A stretch of DNA of 64,000 nt from Cheiracanthium punctorium (lineage: Eukaryota > Arthropoda > Arachnida > Araneae > Cheiracanthiidae): the NCBI GenBank assembly GCA_038373885.1, contig JAWZYV010013563.1, positions 288,501 through 352,500 on the forward strand. Direction: 5' to 3'. The translations under genes were made by a program, and so were the position numbers. Below are positions 50,342 through 60,109 of the stretch, piece after piece (the first letter of the stretch is position 1; each line of letters starts with the position of its first letter). The notes below the pieces were generated by a model. The model saw only the letters and a program-made list of their open reading frames with translations, was not told the origin of the DNA and did no database searches.

Positions 50342-51655
50342 AGAGTTTTCTCCGTCAATTTTCTTCAATGATGAGAGCAAACCGGTTAAGCGTTAAAAAT
50401 TAACAGGTAAAAAGAGATAAAAAAAGAGTGACCCATGTTTGACTATGTGCTTTGGTAAACTTATTGACCCTTCTTTCAAAACTTTCTGAATATGCCCCAA
50501 AATTTACCTATTGAAAATGGTGCATACTATAGCATGAATAATACTAAACTACAGAACGCATTACTAAATAAAAATTAAGTCTTGTTAAAATAATTTAAAA
50601 CTTCAATACTAGACATTTGCAAAGGGATTATAATATTCAACATAAACCTTATTTAAGGCACATTATAAACTTAAAGAGTAAAGTTTAACTCCCTCTAACT
50701 CCCTATCAGCACTTTAACACATTGTATATGTATTTTTTCTCTGATAAAAAAGAAAAAATATATAAAAATTGAAACTAGTTGATAACAGAAAAGATACAGT
50801 AACTGACTTAAGCGGGATTTTTAAAGCAAATAATGCGTCAAGATAACGCTTGCATAATCTATAACAGGAGGGAAAAAAAAAAAAAAAATTCCACAATCTT
50901 CTTTATTATGAAAATGGTGAAATAATGAACATAGATAATAAATAATCTTTTCCCTCCCTTGTTTTGTTTTGTTGTTGTTGTTTAAGAATGTTTATATTAA
51001 TTTGTTTTAAGAAATGACAGTGAATTTTATTATTAATTCTATGTCATTAAAAAATAAACCGTTAAAAAAGAACGGACTTCTCCCTCCCCGCAATCCTCTT
51101 CAGCGACAACTCAGTGTAATCAGGGCACTTTTATAAAAAAGCATTTTTGAATTTGTTTGATCTGAAAGTCAACTAATTTCAACAATTGCATTGTAAAAAT
51201 TTTGTATGTCAAATGCTTTAGATTGTCGTGCTAGAAACATTTCCACAGGAAATTTGCCTATAATTTGGTTTGCCTATTGATTGTAGGGAAACTTATATAT
51301 TTTACTTATATGTACTATACTATGGTTTCCATAATAAATAGTGTAACTAGTATTTTAAAACTTAAAAAAAATTATTTACCGAGAAAAATTTTTCGAAAAT
51401 TTTTGGAAATCTGAATTTTTTGGGGGGAACTTCCAATTCTCATAAACAGTTATTACTTTGCGATTTTATATCGACGACGCCCAAAAATTGCAAAATTATT
51501 ATGTTAAATCCGAAATTGAAATAACTTTTAAAAATTTCTTTACTACTATAATGGATTTTTTGGAGTTTACCACCCCCATAAATAATTACTTGCATAAGCG
51601 TAAAGTTTTCAAAATTATTGGGGGGGCTGGGCCCCACAACCACATATATTCACGT

Positions 51656-51824
51656 CAGTGGCGTAGCCAAGGGGTGGGTTAGGGGGGTCATAACCCCCCC
51701 CCATGAGGAATTTTTTGCCATACAAAATGTATATTCTTCACTCCCTTATACACCCGTATACATATATGTGAGTTGCAGAAGTCGTAACCCTCCCCCCCAT
51801 GAAAAATTTCTGACTACGCCACTG
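51656..51824. mobile_element. nested hAT-type MITE, CAGTGGCGTAGCC family, copy 3
   Basis: A 169-bp element starts CAGTGGCGTAGCCAAGG and ends CTGACTACGCCACTG. The duplication attcacgt/attcatgt (one difference) is the inverse of acgtgaat around copy 2, so this is the same ancestral insertion carried along. Confidence 0.9.
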
Positions 51825-51845
51825 ATTCATGTACATATAACTTAC

Positions 51846-52027
51846 TCAAAGCTGCCAACTACTACGGAATATAATGAACCACTTTTCTACACAATTTTTC
51901 GGCTTAAAATAGAGCAAAAGTTTTTTGCTGCGCGCACGAGCTGGTTACTATTTTGAAAAAAATAAGTAAAAAATAGACTGTTAACAAAAAGTGGTTAATT
52001 ATATTCCGCAGTAGTTGGCAGCTATGA
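51846..52027. mobile_element. nested palindromic MITE with 41-bp arms (copy 2)
   Basis: The arms at 51,846-51,886 and 51,987-52,027 mirror those of the 41.7-kb copy, and the length is the same 182 bp. The flanks are cttac and attac. Confidence 0.75.
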
Positions 52028-53536
52028 ATTACTATATATAAGTGTAAATTATTGGAGGCGCTCGAACTCTATGGGTCCATAGAATTCTACGCCTATGTAA
52101 GGTAAGTATCCATGTTAGTATCTTCCTACCGTGTTATAAGTTAAAAAAAGTAGCAAAGTAAAAATTATTAAGGAGGAAAAAAAAACTTTTCTTCATTTCA
52201 TACTTTACATTGCATAATCAGATTTTAATGAACCAGAGCCTGGCGACGGCAACTTATAGTAACATTGTGTGTTACGTGGCATTGTGTGTTACGTCATAAT
52301 GAATTCTAAATCATGATTGAAATCAAAAGAAGAAAATTTTTAAAAGTACAAGTAAAGTTTTTTTTTTAAACGTTTGTAAATGGCGTGAATACTTTTTTTA
52401 TGTTAGTATAAATTAATTTTCTGTATTGAGTGGTAATTATTGGGTGGGCTCAGCCCCTATTCTCAATTTATTGGGGGGGCTCGAGCCCCACGGCCCCATA
52501 TAACTCTACGCCTATGATTACTTGGTTAATCTACTCTGACGTATACATTCATTACTTGCAAATCTGAGCTTCACAATCCAGGACGAATGCAACTTTAACT
52601 AAAAAGAGTTATGAAAGCAATAAAAGATGAATGTTTAAAAATAAGATATAGTTATTCTAAACTACGTACTTGAAAGATCAAAAGATGAAAGAGAAAGAAA
52701 AGAAAGCAAAAAAATAACCTGTCATGGTGCAACCAGTATTTTTCATGTGAGCTCGAAATCAATAATGCCGTTGCAGGGAATCTTTTAAAATGGGCAAATG
52801 TTTTTGGGCGAAATAATTGAGAGAGAGAGGAGGAAAATATTTGTCTAGACAAGTAATTTGTTTCTTGTTTCGAAAGAGAGCGTTATGTTTAATTAGATAA
52901 GATGGCGCAAGGATTCTTTTGGAATGCACTTTTAATCTTGAAATATTGTATTTTTGCTGTTTTGCGATACGGACGCGTAACAAAGTAGTTTATTATTGAA
53001 TTGCGAAACGTAGAAAAGTAATTATACTATATTTAAATTTTATTTTGTTAGTTCAGTTGAAGGCAAACATGATTTAGCGTTGGTCATAATCTAATGTAAG
53101 ACATCTGTTAGTCATAGCCTAATCTAGATTGAATCGGACTCAAACTCTCGCCGGTTTTCATAAGTTCCTGACCAAATTGGATGTAAAAAAATTATAATTA
53201 AAAAAATAATAATAAAAACGATTACAGTTGTTAAGTTATAATTTTTTTCCTACATTCTAATTGTTGTACGTTTTCTAGTACTAGTAATCAAAGTTTAATT
53301 AGATCTTGTGAAGAAGCCTAATGTATTTTTGAAACGTAAATTAATCCTTTTAGCCCCAGCTATACCGCTGATAATATGGTGGTATTCATACATTTATTTT
53401 CTCTTAGTACCTTTTGAACCCAGTGAGTATAAATAAAACAAATAAAACCCATTCTCTCCCACTCTAAATATGCACTTAAATTTTATTTGAAGGAAGCAAA
53501 GTAAAAATGCAAGGGGGAGAGGGGGGTGGGGGGAGA

Positions 53537-53579
53537 AAAAGTATATTGTCCAAAAGTATTATTGGAACAATATACTTTT
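53537..53579. repeat. hairpin, 17-bp arms
   Basis: aaaagtatattgtccaa (53,537-53,553) pairs with ttggaacaatatactttt (53,562-53,579) with a single bulged base and an 8-base loop. Confidence 0.75.
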
Positions 53580-53598
53580 GAAAAAGTTTTTTATTACC

Positions 53599-53667
53599 TG
53601 CGTCAAGCTTTTAAAATTAACTACTTACCTCATAGAAATAAGTTCCTAACTTTAAAAGCTTGACGCA
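53599..53667. repeat. hairpin, 21-bp arms
   Basis: tgcgtcaagcttttaaaat and two more bases (53,599-53,619) pair with 53,647-53,667 at 20 of 21 positions around a 27-base loop. A related motif, cctcaagcttttgaaaat, recurs at about 53,711. Confidence 0.75.
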
Positions 53668-54582
53668 TTAATACTTCTTTTGACGACATAGTAGAAGTAA
53701 ATAGTTAAGCACCTCAAGCTTTTGAAAATGATATAATATTTTACATTAAAAAAGTAATATTTAATACATTTTCTAAGCACCTCCAAAGATGATCGGTAGG
53801 CTAAGATGCATTTGTGTGTTGCAATACGCAAGAGACCTTGAAAATTTTCTCAAAAATTATTTATATTATTTATTCCATCTTTGAATAAAAAGCTTGATTT
53901 TAAAAACTTTTTTTTCTCCATCTTATATTTATTTTTAATGGTCGGCGCCAATTTATTTTAAATCACACTACTACTCAAGATGTATGAATTCATCTCGTTT
54001 TTTCAATCCTAATTTCTTATTTTCTTTTTTATAAAAGTTGAATAAGATAAAAGTGAGGAAATGAAACCAATTATTCTTTTACCCAACAGCAGTCAACTGT
54101 ACTTTAATATATTTCATAGAATAGATTAACTTGATAACTTAGGTAAAGTTAAGCAAATTTTAATGTACTGATGATAATAATCCAAATTCTTTTTATAAAT
54201 GACGAAAATTGAGCAATTTTAATGATTCTTTTTACAACTTTTTAAAGATTATTTCTTTACAGAGCTTGATTGTATTTTTTGATTGTATATATTCTTACAA
54301 GCGCTGTATAATCATTTAAAATTAATAAACATGAATCATTATCAGTTTAAAAGGAAGGTTTTGCTATTAGCGCAGAATCTTATTTTCATGGGAATGGACA
54401 GCATTTTTACAAGTTTTAGTGATAAGTGTAACAATTTAAAATTAAAGCAAGCATTGAAACACCAACTATACTATTAAAATATCTCTTCGCAGCACAGTAT
54501 GATTCAATTGCTCTGAAGATAAATATATTTTAAAGAAACTACTATAACCGACTAAATATTTATTTTTTAAGTGATTGTGCAG

Positions 54583-55057
54583 CAGTGGCGACTCCTCCAT
54601 TTGAGCACATGAGCACGTGAACTTCCGGAGGAAAAACCAAATACATTAAAAAATTAATTTTAAAACTATATCTATTAAGCACACTTCTAGATTTTTGTGA
54701 ATTTAAAAAGTGAGTTTTACTTTACCCCCAACCCTATACTTTCCTCCCACCCCCATTTACAAACATTAAAATGGGTGTAAAATAAGTGTTTCGGAGCAAA
54801 AGCAATTACATTTTTCAATATTATCCTTTGAAAAAAATTGAAATGAAAAATCAAGACAACACTTTTGCTAAATCTTATCTTGGTGCCGAAATGTAAGACC
54901 AAATATTACTTGTTTTCTTCCAGTTGCATGCGTTATTTTCCTTTGACTGCTGAAGACGCATATATACTTTAACTTGTAAGGTGCGGTGTATCTGCATATT
55001 TAATTTTCAAAATTTATTTTGTGAACCTCCAATTAAATAACCCATGAGCCGCCACTG
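54583..55057. mobile_element. hAT-type MITE, CAGTGGCGGCTC family
   Basis: A 475-bp element starts CAGTGGCGACTCCTCC and ends CATGAGCCGCCACTG. The perfect 8-bp duplication ttgtgcag lies at 54,575-54,582 and 55,058-55,065. The interior is AT-rich and non-coding. Confidence 0.85.
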
Positions 55058-55616
55058 TTGTGCAGTATAACACAAGTGAAAAATTACATCATACGGGAAA
55101 GTTAGTTTTAATGATGCAATTTTCATTCTTAACAAACCTGAGATATGCCTTTAAAAACAAATCTCTGTTTAGAATCCATAGACTGTTATGCACGTATACC
55201 TCACATCTGTAAACGTACAATATGTAAACTGTAACTGCTTTCAAACTGTAACCATACAGATTACGCGGTAATGAATATTGCGATCTATTCAAGCTATTTT
55301 TTATTCTTTAATTGTTATAAAAAATCTTAAAAGCTCCACTATACATAAAAGTTACTTGGAAATAAAAAGAGGGGGGGGGTTAATCTGTAATTAAAAATGT
55401 ATTTATCGAAATTTTTAAAAAAAATTAAAAGAGGGGGGCCACTTACTCTGTTATTAAAAGGGGAAAATACGGAATGTGTTTCGGAGGCACGTCAATTTTC
55501 CGGTCGTTTCAAAATTTGTATTTTCGTGTAAATTGAGAAAATACTTGTACAAAACCCATCGAAAGATTCTTCATTAATCCACCATCTGACAACAGCTCTA
55601 ACAGTTCGTCATTTAA

Positions 55617-56075
55617 CCCTTTAACGCGCAGTGTTTCCGCTCTGGGAACACCCAACTCTGACGTTTTGACTGTTGCCAATCACGAAGAATAGATTTGATT
55701 TCTATAATCATAGTTGCGGGTGACACAGCTCCACGAGAATCCTCTACTTTTTTAGCACATCATTTCCCATAAAAAAAAATTTCACGATTATTTTTAACAG
55801 CACTGACATCTGCTGAAAAAATGGAAGAATGCGAGAACTGCTGGATGTATTTCTCAATGCTGAAAAAAGGGCAGCCGTTGCCATCGCTCGACTTAACTAC
55901 CGGCAAGATGGCGGACGATCGAAACATTCATCGCCTGCCACAGATCTAGAGACCCTTTTTTTTGACGCAGCTGGCTGTGTGCTCGCGTGTGTCCGCCATC
56001 TTGCCGGTAGTTAAGTCGAGCGATGGCAACGGCTGCCCTTTTTTCAGCATTCGGAAAGGGTTGAGCCTCAAAGGG
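55617..56075 (-). mobile_element. piggyBac-type MITE with 60-bp perfect hairpin, copy 2
   Basis: Starts CCCTTTAACGCGCAGTG and ends with the inverse of CCCTTTGAGGCTC, with TTAA at both borders (55,613-55,616 and 56,076-56,079). It is the 49.7-kb element in reverse orientation. The internal arms at 55,857-55,916 and 55,991-56,050 are perfectly inverse over 60 bp around a 74-base spacer, longer than in copy 1, whose right arm has lost about 20 bp. Each arm of this copy includes gcaagatggcggac, which resembles the YY1/Pho site. Confidence 0.85.
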
Positions 56076-56079
56076 TTAA

Positions 56080-58100
56080 ATTAACAGTCTGTTTTTTAAA
56101 AGCGCCGGAAGTTTAGATAAAATACAGTTAATATTGAGATTCATATGTGGGACAGGGTTATTCGACGAATAACCCCGGGGGGGGGGGAAATGCCTCGGGT
56201 TTTTTCAAGAATACAATTTGTTTAAAAAGTGGAGGAGGGCGTTTAATCGGGAGGGGCGAATTAACGGTATATCACGGTAAGCCGCCAGTACTGCGTGATG
56301 ACGAAAATATTGTTTTTGCAAGCTCTTTCCGTACCGTTCTGGACGAGATCCCATTCCACTTATTATTTACTCAGGTAATGGGCACAAAGAGGAAATATCA
56401 GGCGCAGGTGAATTTGGCCTGAAGTAGCGCAGCTGCTCGCTAGGCAAATACTAAATTCCGTTTATACTTTAATAAATGTTTCGATGTTTTACAGTAAATA
56501 ATGGCTGCAATTAATGCGAAAATGGGTGACATGCAATAAATTTTCGGCGCCAGGTGCGATATATTTGTTGCATTCTCTACCTTTTACGCAAAATATTGTT
56601 AACACAGAGAGTGGAAAATAAATTACAATAAACTGATAAAAGTATCGCATCTTTAGTTTGAAAAATGATAACTCGTAAGCTTGGAATTTCATGGGAAAAA
56701 GTGTCAGAAATAAATTTTACACAGTAAAATTGAAGTGCAAAAGTTTCTACTAAATGAGAATCACGAAATAAGCTTCCGTACATTAATTAATTATAAAAAT
56801 ATAAACATCTGACTCTGGGGTTCAGATGTTTATAATGAAACTACTTACACATGACATGAATATACTTATGCATGACATATACTTATACATGAATACTTAT
56901 AAATATATTAAAGTTACGTTGTATATATTTTCCGATTTTATTGTTTCTGAATTACACTTTCATTTATCCATGTACTTCGATAAATTATTTTTAGAGTGTT
57001 TAATTTTTAATTCAGGATTGCGTAAATTCGAACTGCATGTCCGATCATAAACGAAGAAAAGTTCACGATTAATGTTTTCGTAATATGCTTATACACGTCT
57101 AGTTCAAGCACGTATTTAGGAGGGGAGGGAGGGGGGAGTTCCGGACCCCCTCTCCCCGAAATTTTGATTTTTTGTTACTAAAATGATAATGATATAGCTT
57201 TTTAGTGAAAAATTCTGCCTTTTTTACCGTTTGGACCCCCTCCGAAATGTTTTTATGGAAACGTGCCTGGTCTAATTAAAAGTAAAAAAAAAAAAAAAAA
57301 AAAAGAAAAAAAAATGTTACTGCAAATTATAAGGTAGAATTTGAGTTTAATCACATAGCAATCTAAAAGCATTTCTGTTTTCATTTCTTAATGTATTTAT
57401 TTATATAATTAACATTTGAAAAATTACTGCAAATTGTGCGGCAAAATTTCAGCTTAATCATGTAGCAGTCTAAACGCACTTTAATTTTTTAATTAATTTA
57501 TTTTATTTCTCTAAGCTTCCAATATGTAACAATACAGATGGTATAGTAGGGATCTATTAGAGTAAATTGTTACTTTTTAAGTGCTTAAAAAATATTTAAC
57601 TTTTAAGTAAAACTTTTTAAAAACAATTGCGTAATCATACTGTTGAAAGAAATATAATTTGTTGACTTTAAATTATCACCCCTTTTATAACATGATAAAA
57701 TAGAAAAAAGAGAGTCTGAAATTTTCACTCATTAGTTTAATAACGTATTCAATATTTTAAAAATCTGTAAAAAAAGGGGGGAGATTAAGTGACATAATAT
57801 GTAATTAAAAATGTATCTGTATATATTTTTCAAAAGAAAATCTTAATGTTATTTTGATATATTCAGGAGAATGCCCTCGTCATATCTGCATTCCAAAATC
57901 TAAATTTCAAATAAAAATTCTAGTGGTGTACTGTATAAACAAATGCATTCAAAAAATTTTAAGCCAATTAATAATGCAATCAACAGTAAATTTAAGAGCA
58001 ACGAAGATTCATAGTGTAGAAGTTTAAACGGTTTTATGTACTTTAATAAACGGAATATTTCAGTTGCCGTATATTAAGGGGAATTTGTGTATTGTGCTTA
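56080..58100. other. no gene; G-run-rich repeat fragments and one hAT MITE
   Basis: A 19-bp palindrome (ggttattcgacgaataacc) lies at 56,156-56,174. Blocks with a G-run followed by gtaattaaaaatgtat occur at 55,370-55,405 and 57,777-57,825, suggesting another dispersed repeat whose ends I cannot define. The MITE at 57,105-57,269 is listed separately. Confidence 0.45.
57105..57269. mobile_element. hAT-type MITE, CAGGCACGT family
   Basis: A 165-bp element starts CAAGCACGTATTTAGG and ends TGGAAACGTGCCTG. The flanks are gtctagtt and gtctaatt (8 bp, one difference). G-run and C-run blocks lie near its left end. Confidence 0.7.
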
Positions 58101-58109
58101 AGGCAAACC

Positions 58110-58330
58110 TGCACGTGGAGAGGAGTATTTGAGTAGGTAATGTGGTGCCTTGAGTGGTGGACTTTTTAAGGAGTTCTAACGAGTATTCACGTTACATCTC
58201 AAGAAACCCGTTCAAAACCCCAGGCCGTTAGATCGATAGCCGTTCGGTATTCCAAAACCATGACCCTTCGCACTTCAGCCATCTACCATACTCAGTGGCT
58301 TATCCACTCGGCCGTAGCGTGGTTCAGTGG
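58110..58330 (-). repeat. tRNA-derived SINE
   Basis: On the minus strand the head reads ggccgagtggataagcc near 58,312, which matches the A-box region of Leu/Ser-type tRNAs. A degenerate B-box-like ggttttggaatacc follows about 70 bases on, near 58,250. The body (gttagaactccttaaaaag, tccaccac) matches the tail fragment at 17.7 kb. The intact cloverleaf is lost, so it is not a functional tRNA gene. I recall a similar body in spider SINEs. Confidence 0.6.
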
Positions 58331-58502
58331 AAAAAACAGGATTTTTTCAAGGGGGGTTGGTGGTTCATTATTCCGATTACTTATATATAAACATACACAT
58401 AATAATATATACACACACACGTAAGTGAGTGTGGTTCAATCGTGCAAATTCACGCTTTCCATAACAAATTATTTTTCTAAACAAAACTATTTTCAATTTC
58501 TG

Positions 58503-58733
58503 CATTGGCGGATCCATAGACGGGAGGGGGGGGGGGGAGGGTCACATGGGGGCACGTGTCTGTGGACTTGCAAAGAGGACCACTTTCACTTTTCCAAGAG
58601 TTCTGTTTGTTATGTACACTTTTCCCCCCCAACATGTGAAAAAAAATGTAATCATTTGCCTAATTTTTTTCATCACACTTAATGTCAAGGGGGAGGGGTT
58701 AAACCTCCAAACCTCACCTTGGATACGCCACTG
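58503..58733. mobile_element. hAT-type MITE, CAGTGGCGGATCC-like, old
   Basis: A 231-bp element starts CATTGGCGGATCCATAG and ends CCTTGGATACGCCACTG. The ends are inverse over about 12 of 14 positions. No target duplication is readable (aatttctg versus gtggggcc), so one flank has changed or the limits are off. Confidence 0.6.
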
Positions 58734-59138
58734 GTGGGGCCGATACTAAGAAGGAAAAAAAAAAAAGCATTCGTTTTGATAATTAATTACTTAACTATAA
58801 GAATAGCAACGAACGACTACTGAAACAATAATAACCGCAGCGAATACTTATATCCGCTTTGCTGATTCACGAAATCGCAAAACAATCTGAGCGATGACCA
58901 AGAGTCCGAGAAACAACATTGTTCGAATTTTCCCAAAAGCGGAAATGCAGGAAATATTAAGTAAGGCAGGAAACTTCAAGGAAGTGCCTTCCGCGAAGTT
59001 ATCCTCTTGCATCTACCACCAAATGCAGTGCTTTTGGGAACGATGATAAAGTAATTCTGAAATTAAATATGATGCGAAAGTTCATTATGTGTCCGCGAAC
59101 ACTGAAGGCCGTGATTTACTGTTTAGCGATTCCATTCA

Positions 59139-59156
59139 GTAATTACGTGTAATTAC
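59139..59156. promoter_or_regulatory. two GTAATTAC homeodomain-type sites, 10 bp apart
   Basis: GTAATTAC occurs twice with start-to-start spacing of 10 bp, one helical turn, within a less AT-rich island (58,800-59,240) that has no ORF. TAATTA is the core of many homeodomain sites. A regulatory role is inference. Confidence 0.3.
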
Positions 59157-59759
59157 GCAAAGGAGCTGATAAATTATAATTTCGTTGCACTTAAAATGAA
59201 GATTGAACGGTTATCGTATTCAAACACAAATTATTTATAGCAAAATTATTAAAAATGCCTTTCTTTTCATGTAGTTGTGGTATTCGAACACATTACGTTA
59301 GTTTTTTTTAATGTGCAGTTTTTGATCTCCATTTTTAGATTCCAGAGATTTATTAAAGCATTATCAACTGACTACAACTTCTTAATAAAATATTCAAAAA
59401 AATGTAAAAGTACCATACAAAGTTTGTTTGAAATAAAACCAAAATAAACTGAATGCTTCTATCTAGCAATTAAAAAAGGACGTTTGAGTCAAAATAGATT
59501 ATCTATTTCTTTCTTATACTTACATAATATTAATACGCCTAGACAAGAAAACCGAGCAAAACAGTTAAAATAAAACGGAATAATAATTTTTAAAAAATCA
59601 CATAAATTTGTAGGTTATTGTAATTAGTTGTAGATTTCAATAGGCAGTAGCTGATATTGGCCTGCTCAATATGTAAAAGCTACAGCAATAGTACTTATTA
59701 ACGGGAAGTACATGACGTGAAATTTCAGTTGTTTTTAATGACCTATATTTGTATAAATG

Positions 59760-60109
59760 CCATGTTTATTCGGTAATAGTCGCATCCCCGTTTTGAAGCA
59801 GAAAAAATCGTCAAAATATTTTCCCCGCGTAAAAGTCGTAGTCACATATTTGACTTTCATTTATGTCTATAAAAATATTACTATATTAAAATGCCTGTCT
59901 TTTGTGTACAATTGACGAAAAGATTATTTAATATACGGCAGATAAACTGGAAACATTTGGTAAGTTAGTTATTTTATTTTAATACCAGTAATGTTTTAGC
60001 ATTAGAGTGTACAATATTATGTAGTAGATTTTCCCGTAAAATAGCCACACCAAGACTTTCACCACGAAACATTGGTAAAAAAGTGCGACTATTACGCGAG
60101 TAAACACGG
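59760..60109. mobile_element. Tc1/mariner-type MITE, copy 2
   Basis: Starts CCATGTTTATTCGGTAATAG and ends CTATTACGCGAGTAAACACGG, matching the ends of the 34.4-kb copy. TA follows the right end, but the left flank is tg, so the duplication is decayed. It is about 170 bp longer than copy 1 because of an AT-rich central stretch. Confidence 0.6.

Larger units (their letters stand above)
51593..52516 (+). mobile_element. composite DNA element, copy 2 (924 bp, ATTACTTG duplication)
   Basis: Opposite orientation to the 41.2-kb copy. Starts CATAAGCGTAAAGTT and ends AACTCTACGCCTATG, flanked by the perfect 8-bp duplication attacttg (51,585-51,592 and 52,517-52,524). It carries the same two nested MITEs in the same positions and the same internal end-like motif (tctacgcctatg ending at 52,097). 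The differing target duplications show separate insertions; the shared nested MITEs show a common, already composite ancestor. Confidence 0.85.
52525..54574. other. no gene; two adjacent hairpins at 53.54-53.67 kb
   Basis: Non-coding, AT-rich with a G-run near 53,515-53,533 directly before the hairpins (listed separately). Open frames are chance. Confidence 0.45.

Noticed and set aside
58240..58325. Functional tRNA-Leu or tRNA-Ser gene
   Set aside because: The A box is recognisable but the B box is corrupted and no acceptor stem pairs; a SINE head fits better.
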